Origin: SMYC01 sp963578475
Lineage (GTDB): Bacteria; Acidobacteriota; Vicinamibacteria; Marinacidobacterales; SMYC01
Assembly (NCBI GenBank): GCA_963578475.1
Contig: CAUZCL010000008.1
Span: forward strand, 62,001-126,000
Direction: 5' to 3'
Length of the DNA: 64,000 nucleotides
Shown: positions 25,531 to 33,487 of the stretch, in pieces
Layout of the letters: each line of letters begins with the position of its first letter
Position numbering within the stretch: position 1 is the first letter of the stretch
Notes under the pieces: generated by a model
Told to the model about the DNA's origin: nothing
The model's database searches: none
Seen by the model: the letters and a program-made list of their open reading frames with translations, nothing else
Translations under genes and position numbers: made by a program

Positions 25531-27669
25531 TCAGAGCCGGAAGTCCACGCCGAGATAAGCCGTAAAAGGCGGCGCTGGGATAACCGAGGTAGCGCCGAAG
25601 CCACGGAGAAAATACTCGCGATTCGTGAGATTCTTGAGGTTCAGCCGCAAGCGGGCCATCCCGAAATCGTAATAGGCCATCGCATCGAACGTCATCACGC
25701 TGTCGATGGCGAACGCGTTGTCCTCGGCAATGAATTGATCGCTCACGAAGCGACCGCCGCCGCCGATTCCCCAATTTTCGGAGAGGTCTTTGCTCAACCA
25801 GAAGTTCAAAATATGCTTCGGCGCGAATGCGGCGCGATTGCCGGTGCGGTCGACCACGAACAGGATCGGCGGGTTCACAGAGACGAGAAAAGACTCCGCG
25901 AAATTGGTGAGCTCGGAGTCGTTGAAGGCGTAGGAGAAAAAAGCGCGTGCGCCACGCAAAGGCTCGGCGGCGAAATCGACCTCGAAGCCGCGCGAGCGCT
26001 GATTTCCTATTTGCTGAGTGAAACCATTGTCGTCAGGAATGGCAATATTGTCGCGCTCGAGTTGATAGACGGCGAAAGTCGCTTCGGCGCCAATGCTCGA
26101 AAAGCCTTTCTTTACGCCCGCCTCATATTGCGTGCTGCGCTCCGGCATGAGCTCGCCAAAGGCGCGGGCTGACGGCGGCGAAAAGGATCGCGAGTAGTTG
26201 GCGTAGATGGAGAACTCTGGGTGCGGCGACGCGAGCAGGCCGACCATTGGTGAGAACTCGCTGTCATTGGTCTCGCGGCCGCTCGCTTGATCCTCGAAGT
26301 CGATTTTGTCGAGCCGGCCTCCAATGAGAACGTGGAACTTCTCGCCGAATTGGAGCTGGTCGATGACGTAAGGCGCCGCGACGAGACTGCGCGCATCCCC
26401 TGCGAAGCCAGCGCCTGGAAGCGGAAATGGAGGGGAGTCGATGCCTTCGGTCGGGTCGAGCGGGTTAACGGGGGCGAGCAAGTTGACGTCGAGGGTGAAC
26501 ACGTCGGTGAGATGTGTGACCTCGAAGCCGGTCAGCAGGTTGTGCTGCAGCCCACCGGTGTCGAAAGAAAAGATCGCTTCTAGCTGATTCCCGGTGAGCG
26601 CCTGGCGATCGTCGAGCTCGAGGAAAGTCCGCACGAGGAGACCCACCCTGGGGTCGACCCCGTTGAAGAGTGTTCCATTGCTCACCCAGTCGAGATCGCG
26701 CCGGTAGAACTTGTTGCGGATGGTTATCGAGGGCGAGAGAACTTTTTCGAAGTCCGCCTGAAAACGCAGAACGTCTTGCTCCGAGCTATCGAGCGGTGAT
26801 TGGTAGTTCGTCTGGCGGTCGACGGAGGCGACGTTGTCGCCGAGTACGGGAATGCCGCTATCCGGCCTAAAGTCGGCGCTGAGATATTCGAAGTTTACGT
26901 TTACCCGGCCCGTGTCATCGAACTGCCACGAAAAGGCGGGATTGATCGCCGTTGTGCGCCCCTCCTTACCATCCCGGTAGCTACCCTGGTCGCGAAAAAG
27001 CCCGTTCAAGCGGAAGGACTTCGAACCATCCACCGTACTCGCGTTCCAGTCGAAGGTTCCCTCATAGTTGTCGTGGGAGCCGAACGTGGCGCCGAAGTCG
27101 AGACCGTTTGTCGGCGTGGGCTGTTTGCGGACCAGATTGACCGCGCCCGCAAGCGGATTGCTCCCATAGAGGAAGCCGGCCGGCCCCTTGAGGACCTCTA
27201 CACGCTCGACGTTATAGAGCTGATAGAAGGTTGCTTCCGGCTCTGCCGCCCCGTCGGTGAGCATGAGTCCGCTCGACAGTGAATCAAAGCCGCGGATATA
27301 GAAAAAATCGTGCACGCCGCTCTGCGCCTGGATGTTGACGTTGCTCACGTTGACGAGCGACTCGCTCACCACGCGATCATATTGCTCCCGGAAGAGAGGC
27401 GCCGTCACGATCCCGATATTGTTGGGCGTCCACCGAAGCGCGAGCGGCAGTTTCGAAACGATTGTATTCGCTGTGGGTACGTAGGGAAAACTGCCCTCGA
27501 CGAAAACATATTCCGTGACTGTGAGCCTGGGATCGGAACCCGACACGTTCTCAGGATCGTCCTGTCGTGGCTCTTCGTCTTGGGCCCCGAGAAAAGGAAC
27601 TTGGACAACAAACGAAACGACGCTCCACGCCGCAAGGAATTTAAAGAGTGAACGCTGCTCGATACTCAT
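25531..27669 (-). CDS. TonB-dependent siderophore-type outer membrane receptor
   Basis: A 712-residue outer-membrane receptor. ATG 27669 has an ideal AAGGAG 5 bases upstream. Signal peptide region KFLAAWSVVSFVVQVPFLGA. The plug domain is clear: QAQSGVHDFFYIRGFDSL, YNVERVEVLKGPAGFLYGSN and PLAGAVNLVRKQP, followed by barrel strands to the C-terminal TAYLGVDFRL. Such receptors import iron-siderophores or other large ligands using TonB energy. No siderophore genes are nearby, so xenosiderophores or a different ligand are possible. A hairpin in the leader (27684-27712) may affect expression. Confidence 0.9.
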   Translation of the reverse strand: MSIEQRSLFKFLAAWSVVSFVVQVPFLGAQDEEPRQDDPENVSGSDPRLTVTEYVFVEGSFPYVPTANTIVSKLPLALRWTPNNIGIVTAPLFREQYDRVVSESLVNVSNVNIQAQSGVHDFFYIRGFDSLSSGLMLTDGAAEPEATFYQLYNVERVEVLKGPAGFLYGSNPLAGAVNLVRKQPTPTNGLDFGATFGSHDNYEGTFDWNASTVDGSKSFRLNGLFRDQGSYRDGKEGRTTAINPAFSWQFDDTGRVNVNFEYLSADFRPDSGIPVLGDNVASVDRQTNYQSPLDSSEQDVLRFQADFEKVLSPSITIRNKFYRRDLDWVSNGTLFNGVDPRVGLLVRTFLELDDRQALTGNQLEAIFSFDTGGLQHNLLTGFEVTHLTDVFTLDVNLLAPVNPLDPTEGIDSPPFPLPGAGFAGDARSLVAAPYVIDQLQFGEKFHVLIGGRLDKIDFEDQASGRETNDSEFSPMVGLLASPHPEFSIYANYSRSFSPPSARAFGELMPERSTQYEAGVKKGFSSIGAEATFAVYQLERDNIAIPDDNGFTQQIGNQRSRGFEVDFAAEPLRGARAFFSYAFNDSELTNFAESFLVSVNPPILFVVDRTGNRAAFAPKHILNFWLSKDLSENWGIGGGGRFVSDQFIAEDNAFAIDSVMTFDAMAYYDFGMARLRLNLKNLTNREYFLRGFGATSVIPAPPFTAYLGVDFRL

Positions 27670-27683
27670 GGAATCTCCTTGCC

Positions 27684-27712
27684 GGTGCGTCTCCCTCCAG
27701 AGAGAACGCACC
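27684..27712 (-). promoter_or_regulatory. stem-loop in the 5' leader of the TonB-dependent receptor gene
   Basis: On the minus strand GGTGCGTTCTC and GAGACGCACC pair into a ten-pair stem with one bulge and an 8-base loop. It lies just upstream of the AAGGAG of the receptor gene. A structure this close to the ribosome site could control translation or mRNA stability. I see no match to a known riboswitch. Confidence 0.4.
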
Positions 27713-27765
27713 ATATTAGAGGTTGGGGGTCTTGGGGAGCAAATGACCAGCATTCAACATTCAAC

Positions 27766-27830
27766 ATTCAGGAACTCTCGAGACTGCCGCAGCAAGGGCT
27801 CGTCGCGGCGGTCCTGAGAGCATCCTGAAT
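27766..27830. repeat. long imperfect inverted repeat (REP-like or bidirectional terminator)
   Basis: Arms ATTCAGGAACTCTCGAGACT-GCCGC (27766-27790) and its near-complement at 27805-27830 form a ~25-bp stem with a 14-base loop. CATTCAA is repeated in tandem just before it (about 27750-27765). It sits between the end of miaE (27836) and the receptor start. It may terminate miaE transcripts or be a copy of a dispersed repeat; other copies are not seen in this window. Confidence 0.6.
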
Positions 27831-27835
27831 GCTGA

Positions 27836-28435
27836 TTAGTGAATCCGAGGCTCTACGGGCAGGTTGGCGACTATCGCGGCTTCGGCCTCGGCTAGCTCGG
27901 TCACACGGCGCCCGACCGCGTCGTCATCGTCGTAGCGGCTAGCGAGGTCCACGAAGAGCTTGGAGTGACGGGATTCGGCGTTGGCGAGCTCGGTATATAA
28001 GCGGGAGAGCTCCGGGGATTCTAGATTCTGGGCCAGAAGCTCGAGGCGTTCGTGGGAGCGGGCTTCGATGAAGCCGAAGATCAGAAGGCGGTCCGTGAGG
28101 CGGCCCGCTCTCGGCCGTGCGAGGGCGATGAGCTGTTGGGCATAGGGGTCGCCGGGGTCACGGCCTAGGGACAGGCCGCGTGCGACGAGACGCTCGTAGA
28201 CAGCGCGGAAGTGCTGAAGCTCTTCGATGGCTAGTGCGCTCATCTTACGCACTAGCTCATCATAGGAGGAATAGCCGGCGACGAGAGACATCGCCGAAGC
28301 AGCTGCTTTCTTCTCGCAATGCGCATGGTCGAGCAGCACCGCGTCCATGTCCGCGAGTGCTTTGGCGAGCCATTCAGGCGACGTCTTGGACAAGAGCACG
28401 TACCATTTTAAACAGCTGCTCGTATCAGTTATCAT
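27836..28435 (-). CDS. miaE: tRNA-(ms2io6A)-hydroxylase
   Basis: A ~199-residue ferritin-fold diiron enzyme that hydroxylates the isopentenyl group of ms2i6A37 in tRNA. Iron ligands are visible in order: DHAHCEKKAAASAM near residue 37, IEELQHFRAVYERL near 72, FGFIEARSHERLELLA near 124 and LANAESRHSKLFVDLA near 157. The N-terminus LKWYVLLSKTSPEWLAKALA is typical. ATG 28435 fits the family length; ATG 28456 is an alternative that would overlap the opposite gene. No ribosome site is obvious. The starts of miaE and the DUF2911 remnant are only about 20 bp apart on opposite strands. Confidence 0.85.
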   Translation of the reverse strand: MITDTSSCLKWYVLLSKTSPEWLAKALADMDAVLLDHAHCEKKAAASAMSLVAGYSSYDELVRKMSALAIEELQHFRAVYERLVARGLSLGRDPGDPYAQQLIALARPRAGRLTDRLLIFGFIEARSHERLELLAQNLESPELSRLYTELANAESRHSKLFVDLASRYDDDDAVGRRVTELAEAEAAIVANLPVEPRIH

Positions 28436-28454
28436 TTTTCTACAGGAGGTTTTC

Positions 28455-28958
28455 ATGACGCGATTTCTTGCTGCATTCGTGGTGATTGCTGCGACGGCGC
28501 AGCCCAGGTGCCGAGAGGCACCGCCAAGATCACGCTCAACGCGCACAGCGTGAGCATCGACTATGGGCGTCCCTCACTCAAAGGGCGAGACATGCTCGCG
28601 AAAGCGCCGGTCGGGACGGTTTGGCGTCTTGGCGCGGATCAGGCCACCACGATGACCCTCACGGGCGTTACTGTTTTCGGGAACATCGTGGTGCGCGAGG
28701 CTCCTTCAGTCTGTTCCTACAGAGAACCGAGGATAAGCAATGGATGCTTCTCCTCAACGGGCAAACGGGACAATGGGGAACGGAGCACGACGCGAGCAAG
28801 GACTTGATGGCGATCCCTTTGAAGTGGGAGACGCAGGAAGAGTCCACTGAAGAGCTCACCATGAGCTCACACCGCAGACGAAAGAAATCGGTCAGCTATC
28901 GATCCGTTGGGTGACCAACGTTCTAAAGCAGAACTTCCGCATCCCTCCGCTACCCTAA
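28455..28958 (+). pseudogene. DUF2911 family protein with three frameshifts
   Basis: A good start (AGGAGG at 28444-28449, ATG 28455) begins MTRFLAAFVVIAATAQ. The frame then shifts near 28500 into VPRGTAKITLNAHSVSIDYG and RPSLKGRDMLAKAPVGTVWR, shifts near 28700 into GSFSLFLQRTEDKQWMLLLN and QTGQWGTEHDASKDL, and again near 28870 into ELTPQTKEIGQLSIRWVTNV, stopping at 28956-28958. Joined, the pieces form a complete DUF2911 protein (exported, function unknown; these usually carry the SIDYGRPSLKGR motif). Three indels in 500 bp mean it is dead, or that the local sequence is of poor quality. Confidence 0.85.
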
Positions 28959-29013
28959 TCCTAGCCAGGTAAACCTGAAAGCGTTCTAAATCCAAACCTT
29001 AGAGCTGACTCTC

Positions 29014-29095
29014 ATCCCCACATCCCCTTGCCTTTAAAAACGCCGCTAAAAGCAAGGAGAGGTGGGGATAGGAGGGGATAGGAGGGGATGTGGGG
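29014..29095. repeat. stem-loop overlapping a four-tract GGGG repeat (possible G-quadruplex)
   Basis: ATCCCCACATCCCCTTGC (29014-29031) and GCAAGGAGAGGTGGGGAT (29052-29069) form an 18-bp, nearly complete stem with a 20-base loop. The right arm leads into GGGGATAGGA units: four GGGG tracts at 29064-29067, 29074-29077, 29084-29087 and 29092-29095 with loops of 6, 6 and 4 bases. The plus strand therefore fits a G-quadruplex pattern. It lies between the DUF2911 remnant and the selenoprotein candidate and could act as terminator for the former or as a leader element for the latter. Confidence 0.6.
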
Positions 29096-29204
29096 ATAAG
29101 AAAGAACTTGCTCCAGAACATGGAACAGAATCCTCGGTTCTGACGGTTAAGAGGTTAGTTAGTTAGTACTTTTCGGGGTGGGGGATACTGTAAGATGTCG
29201 AATG

Positions 29205-29828
29205 ATGCCGCTCATTTCACTGGCTGACCAGGAAAAGCTCCGAACGGAGCTCGCGAACAAGCTTGCAAGCCCCGTTAGTGTCGAGCTCGAGCGGCATGCG
29301 CGCGACAAGAACTGCAAGCCTTGCGAGCAAAGCGAGGAGCTGCTCCGGGAAATCACGGCGCTGTCGACAACGCTCACGCTTCACACCCGTCTCACCACTT
29401 CGGAGCTCGCTCCGGCGATCCGCCTCGTCGGCAAGGCTCGGGGGCAGGTTCGGTTTCTGGGCGTTCCAGCGGGGTACGAACTTCCAAGTTTGATCGAAGC
29501 GCTCGTGGACGTTTCACGAGGGCAGACGGAATTGAGTGAAACGGCGCGCGGCCAGCTGAACGCCCTGTCGCACCACGTTCAAGTCCGCGTCTTCACGACC
29601 CCGACGTGACCGTTCTGCCCCGGAGTGAGCCGGTTGGCTCACCAGGCGGCGGTCGAAAGCCGCCAAGTCGACGCTGAAGTCGTGGAGATTACCGAGTTCC
29701 CGGATATCGCCCGGCGCCACGCGGTCACCAGTGTTCCCAAATTGGTGATCAACGATTCCGTGGAGTTTCTGGGTTCATTGACCGAGGAGCGGTTCATAAC
29801 CGCCTTGACCCTGGTTCCGCGCCAATAA
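29205..29828 (+). CDS. glutaredoxin-like protein disulfide oxidoreductase (PDO family), probable selenoprotein with in-frame TGA at 29607-29609
   Basis: Two thioredoxin folds in tandem, 207 residues if TGA is read as selenocysteine. The start PLISLADQEKLRTELANKL matches the beginning of PDO proteins. The first active site is CKPC at residues 37-40; GVPAGYEL and LVDVSRG follow as in the family. In the second domain VRVFTTPT is followed by TGA, then PFC, where the family has TPTCPYC. The frame stays the same and continues VSRLAHQAAV, VVEITEFPDIA and the cis-Pro loop TSVPKLVIN to the stop at 29826-29828. So the second site would be U135-P-F-C138. A SECIS-like hairpin follows the TGA. Such proteins reduce or isomerise disulfides. 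ATG 29202 is an equal start choice. The alternative is a nonsense mutation that happens to hit the catalytic Cys. Confidence 0.72.
29607..29642 (+). promoter_or_regulatory. candidate bacterial SECIS element (TGA plus hairpin)
   Basis: TGA 29607-29609 is followed at 29625-29642 by GTGAGCC-GGTT-GGCTCAC, a perfect 7-bp stem with a GGTT loop. The loop begins 23 bases after the TGA, within the spacing of known bacterial SECIS elements, and G at the loop start matches the SelB-binding pattern. Flanking CCG/TGCC and GGCGGCGG can add a lower stem. The hairpin lies inside coding sequence, as bacterial SECIS do. Confidence 0.65.
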
Positions 29829-29879
29829 TTCGAGGTATCATTGGGCAGACAGGGTTCTAGACACCGGAGAAAGATTGAT

Positions 29880-31295
29880 TTGGTTCGATTGCGCACATTT
29901 CTAGCCGGCCTCGCACTGCTCCTTGCACTCCCAGTTCTCGTTCCCGCCAACGATTTCGACAATCCTCTGGCGAAGCGACTCGATCAACTGCGCCGAGGCT
30001 TTCGTCTCCGGCGCGCCATTGGCGTCAAGGTCGTCGACCTGACGACGGGGGAGACGCTCTACGCTCACAACCCCACCAAACGCTTCATTCCCGCTTCTGG
30101 AATGAAGCTCGCCATCATGGGAGCGAGCCTTCACTATCTCGGGCCGAACTATCGCTTCGAAACGACGTTTCTCGTCGACGGACCCCTCGAGGATGGCATC
30201 GTCCATGGAAATCTATCTATCCGGGGAAGCGGCGACCCTTCGCTAACGCGGTACGAGATGGACTACCTCACCCGTCAGCTTGCCGCGGGCGGCCTCAAAG
30301 AAATCCGAGGGAACATCGTTCTCGACGACAGCTTCTTCGACGATCAAGTTCGAGGCCCGGCTTCCTACGGCGACATCTTGAAAAAAGGCCTTCCAATCCA
30401 AAGCGCACTTTCTTACAATTTCAATCTCGTCGAGCTTCGTTTGACACCGAGCCATGCGGGCTCGCGCGCAGAGCTTCACGACGAAGGCTACGGCTATTTC
30501 GAAGTCCTCAACCGCGTCACCACCGCGGCGCGCGGCCGCCCATGGACGCGGGTGCAGAAGCTTCGCGGCGATCGCGTGATCGTCCGCGGCCGTGTGATCC
30601 AGGGCAACGAAGAAGAGAGCATCGGAAGCTTTATCGCACCGGACCCGACGCAGTATTTCGCCTCCGCGTTCGTTGGCAAACTCCGAGAGCAAGGTATCCG
30701 CGTTCCCGGCCAAATCATCAAGGGCCGAGTCGAGCTGAAGGACGTGAAGCCTCTCTACATTCACCGTTCGGCGCGCCTCGTCGAAGTGCTGGCAGCCCTT
30801 GGCAAACACAGCAATAACTTCTCGGCCGAGCAAATGTTGAAAGCGCTCGGCGCCCATCGCTGGGGGGTTCCGGGGAGCTTTGACGCGGGCGGGCGCGCAG
30901 TCGGCGAGTATCTCGTAGGTCTAGGCTTTAGACAGAAAGACTTTCGCATCGATGACGGCTCGGGCCTTTCCTTCGAGAACAAGGTTACCGCGAGCATCCT
31001 CGTACGGGTGCTGCAAGAGCTCTACAAGGCGCCCGAGATGCGAAGCGACTTCATCTGCACTCTCGCTCTCGGCGGGGTCGACGGCACGCTCCGGAAGCGC
31101 TTCTTGAACGAGAAACACATGGGCCGTATTATGGCCAAGACTGGGAGCTTGGCCAATGTCAGCTCGCTCTCCGGCTTCGCGTTCTCCGAAAGCCGCGAGC
31201 CGCTCGTGTTCTCCGTTATCACAAACGGGATCGGAAGGCAGTATCGGGCGGACTACGTCGAAGACGAGATGGCACGGGCGCTCCTGGAATATTGA
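29880..31295 (+). CDS. dacB: D-alanyl-D-alanine carboxypeptidase/endopeptidase, PBP4 (S13) family
   Basis: A 471-residue penicillin-binding protein that trims or cuts peptidoglycan peptides. TTG 29880 is chosen because GGAGA lies 9 bases upstream and it gives a signal peptide (LRTFLAGLALLLALPVLVPA). The S13 triad is complete: S73-G-M-K76 in IPASGMKLA, SNN in KHSNNFSAEQML near residue 305 and KTG in IMAKTGSLANVSSLSGF near 418. The extra PBP4 domain between the first two motifs is present (IRGSGDPSLTR, VLDDSFFD). Active in the periplasm. It begins about 50 bp after the selenoprotein candidate on the same strand and may share its transcript. Confidence 0.9.
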   Translation: MVRLRTFLAGLALLLALPVLVPANDFDNPLAKRLDQLRRGFRLRRAIGVKVVDLTTGETLYAHNPTKRFIPASGMKLAIMGASLHYLGPNYRFETTFLVDGPLEDGIVHGNLSIRGSGDPSLTRYEMDYLTRQLAAGGLKEIRGNIVLDDSFFDDQVRGPASYGDILKKGLPIQSALSYNFNLVELRLTPSHAGSRAELHDEGYGYFEVLNRVTTAARGRPWTRVQKLRGDRVIVRGRVIQGNEEESIGSFIAPDPTQYFASAFVGKLREQGIRVPGQIIKGRVELKDVKPLYIHRSARLVEVLAALGKHSNNFSAEQMLKALGAHRWGVPGSFDAGGRAVGEYLVGLGFRQKDFRIDDGSGLSFENKVTASILVRVLQELYKAPEMRSDFICTLALGGVDGTLRKRFLNEKHMGRIMAKTGSLANVSSLSGFAFSESREPLVFSVITNGIGRQYRADYVEDEMARALLEY

Positions 31296-31306
31296 GCGAG
31301 CGCGAC

Positions 31307-31723
31307 ATGCGAGGAACAGATCCTCTGACAACGTCTATCGGAGAGAGAGACAAAGACGAAGGCGTCCTCATCCCGCGCCATTGCACCCTCACGGGATTCA
31401 CCGAAGCCACGAAGGGGCAACAAGGGATCCATGTCGGCTCTCTCGCGCCAGTAACGCGGCTGCGGGTCCTCACACGGAACACCGAGTACCAGATGACCGT
31501 CGTCGAGCCCAAGGACTGGAAGGTCCTCATACGCGGCGGTCGGTTTTTCCCCACGGAACGGGTGGCGTTTGTTTACGGCTCTGGCTATGGCGGTACGTTA
31601 TTGAAAGTGGCGTGGATCGGCGTCGGGCTCTGTTGCGAGCTCTCGGCAGAAGGCCAGCGCGTGGTCACTTCACCAGTGCAAGAAGTCGAAGTTCTCTACA
31701 ACGCGCTGCCTGGCCCGTTCTAG
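31307..31723 (+). CDS. conserved hypothetical protein
   Basis: A 138-residue protein; ATG 31307 is preferred, with TTG 31292 overlapping the end of dacB as the alternative. No signal peptide or membrane segment. The first half has CTLTGFTEATKGQQGIHVGS; the second has a small beta-rich unit (RFFPTERVAFVYGSGYGGTL, LKVAWIGVGLCCEL, RVVTSPVQEVEVL). The repeated strands with GVGL resemble small PilZ-like barrels, but the RxxxR and D/NxSxxG PilZ motifs are not there. Function unknown. It follows dacB closely and may be cotranscribed. Confidence 0.55.
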   Translation: MRGTDPLTTSIGERDKDEGVLIPRHCTLTGFTEATKGQQGIHVGSLAPVTRLRVLTRNTEYQMTVVEPKDWKVLIRGGRFFPTERVAFVYGSGYGGTLLKVAWIGVGLCCELSAEGQRVVTSPVQEVEVLYNALPGPF

Positions 31724-31745
31724 ACGCGTACGCCTTGAGCCCATC

Positions 31746-32270
31746 TTGATATTGTCGAAATGGTCGCGCCCGAAGCCCAACTCCCGCAAGGTGGACGTCG
31801 TCGTCCGATCCGCTCGCACGCAGGACGCGGCATTCATTCGTTCCATGGCCCTAAACACCTTTCTCGCCTATGGCAGTTACGACCGCTACCTCGAAGACTG
31901 GTTCAAAAACGCCGCCGTAACGACCTCCATAGCGGAGCTCGACGGACGAGCCGCAGGATTCTCCATGATCACCGCCTATGCCGATCCGGATCGTCCGCGA
32001 GAAAACGTCGCCGATCTCGTTGCCATCGCGGTCTCGAAGCCGCACCAGTCACGCGGCATCGGGGGCCAGCTTCTCGCTCATGCCCTCTCATTTGCGGAAA
32101 GCTCGCCGAGCAAGCCCCGTGAAGTCTGGCTCGTCGTCGCCGAGGACAACGCGTGCGCGCAACGCCTTTTTCGAAGCGCTGGTTTCCGCCTCGGAGAGGG
32201 TCTCGGAATCTATCCCTCGGGGCAGCGGGCGCTGCGAATGATAAAACCCTTCTCACGGGAGTCATCATGA
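31746..32270 (+). CDS. GNAT family N-acetyltransferase
   Basis: An acetyl-CoA-dependent N-acetyltransferase of 159-174 residues. The acetyl-CoA loop is QSRGIGGQLLAHAL near residue 103, preceded by the strand LVAIAVSKP and followed by VWLVVAEDNACAQRLFRSAG and FRLGEGLG, the standard order for GNAT. Starts in frame are TTG 31746 and GTG 31791; neither has a strong ribosome site. Its stop overlaps the next start as ATGA (32267-32270), so it is the first gene of a four-gene overlapping set. Substrate unknown. Confidence 0.82.
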   Translation: MILSKWSRPKPNSRKVDVVVRSARTQDAAFIRSMALNTFLAYGSYDRYLEDWFKNAAVTTSIAELDGRAAGFSMITAYADPDRPRENVADLVAIAVSKPHQSRGIGGQLLAHALSFAESSPSKPREVWLVVAEDNACAQRLFRSAGFRLGEGLGIYPSGQRALRMIKPFSRESS

Positions 32271-33487
32271 AACTGGATCGCAGAGAGTTTTTAAGCACGG
32301 CCGCGGCTACTGTCGCGGCCGCGAATAGCGCGAGCAGCTTTGAATCGTCGGCAAGCGCCGCTCTTGATTTCGGCCTGCGCGCGGATTTTCCGGCGGCCGC
32401 GAAATCGAACTACCTCAACACACCCTATATCGGCCCGCCTCCGCGCGCGGTCGAACAGGCGGGTATTGCCTTTGTGCGCTCGAAGTCCGAAGACCCCATC
32501 CTGCTCGGAGCGATGCTCGAGAAAGCGAACGAGGTGCGCCGGAGCTTCTCGTCTCTTTTCGGGGCCAAGCCCGAGGAGGTCTCGTTTCTCTTCGCGACGA
32601 GCGAAGGCGAGAACATCGTTGCGGAAGCGCTCGACTTGAAGCCGGGGGACAACGTCGTCATCGACGATCTGCACTACGAGACGACCTACGTTTTGTACAA
32701 GACGCTGGAGAAGACCAAAGGTATAGAGGTGCGTGTCGTGAATGCCGTCGACGGACGGGCTGACCCGGCACATTTCGAGCCCTATGTTGATGACAAGACC
32801 CGCGTGGTCTCCGTTTCCTGGGTGTCGCATCAAAATGGCTTCCGCCACAATCTCCGGGGGCTCTCTGATCTCGCTCACGCACATGGCGCGTATCTCTATG
32901 CGGACGCGGTCCAAGCGCTCGGCATGTTCGAAACGAACTTCCACGACGAAGGCGTAGACTTCTTGACTTCCGGCACCTACAAGTGGCTTTTCGCGAGCTA
33001 TGGCGTCGCACCTTTCTATATTCGCGAAGAGCATCTCGATTGGGTCGTTCCCGACCGTTTGGGCTCGCTGTCGATTCGCGACACTCTGCCAAACTACGAG
33101 TTCCGTCTCTACGAAACCGCGCGCAAATACGAATATGCAACGCTCGCGTTCGGTCCGCTCTATCAGCTCGGCGCCTCACTCGACTATCTCGCGAAGGTCG
33201 GATTGGGAAAGATCGAGGCCCACACGGTGGACCTCGCGCACGATTTGCAAAAGGGACTCCTCGATCAGGGACTTCTCGTGCGTACGCCCCAAGGGAACAG
33301 GTCGAGCATTGTGTCCTTCGAGCACGGGAGAGACCCGAAAGCTGTAGAGTCGCTGTTCGAAAAAGAGAACATCAAAGTGAGCTTTCGTGAGAACGGTCGG
33401 ATGATCCGCGCCGGGGCAGCGCTCTTCAATAGCAAGTCCGACATCGACCACCTACTCGATACCGTCAAGAAAATCGCCTCTCTATGA
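32267..33487 (+). CDS. class V aminotransferase-fold PLP enzyme with Tat-like leader
   Basis: A 406-residue PLP enzyme of the cysteine desulfurase/isopenicillin-epimerase-like group. It starts at ATG 32267, overlapping the GNAT stop. An N-terminal DRREFLSTAAATVAAANS looks like a Tat leader, placing it possibly in the periplasm, as for some epimerase-like members. Fold motifs: YLNTPYIGPPP, FLFATSEGENIVAEAL, VSVSWVSHQNGFRHNLRGLS, the PLP-ring Asp in YLYADAVQALG and the Schiff-base Lys in LTSGTYKWLFASYG near residue 237. No persulfide-transfer Cys loop is visible, arguing against a standard desulfurase. The next gene starts inside its stop. Confidence 0.82.
   Translation: MKLDRREFLSTAAATVAAANSASSFESSASAALDFGLRADFPAAAKSNYLNTPYIGPPPRAVEQAGIAFVRSKSEDPILLGAMLEKANEVRRSFSSLFGAKPEEVSFLFATSEGENIVAEALDLKPGDNVVIDDLHYETTYVLYKTLEKTKGIEVRVVNAVDGRADPAHFEPYVDDKTRVVSVSWVSHQNGFRHNLRGLSDLAHAHGAYLYADAVQALGMFETNFHDEGVDFLTSGTYKWLFASYGVAPFYIREEHLDWVVPDRLGSLSIRDTLPNYEFRLYETARKYEYATLAFGPLYQLGASLDYLAKVGLGKIEAHTVDLAHDLQKGLLDQGLLVRTPQGNRSSIVSFEHGRDPKAVESLFEKENIKVSFRENGRMIRAGAALFNSKSDIDHLLDTVKKIASL

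Noticed and set aside
29064..29095. GGGGATAGGA units as a CRISPR array
   Set aside because: Units are about 10 bp, without spacers or cas genes; treated as a G-rich repeat.
31760..32122. Alternate-frame ORF over the GNAT gene
   Set aside because: The GNAT frame has the acetyl-CoA motif; this one is Arg-rich noise.
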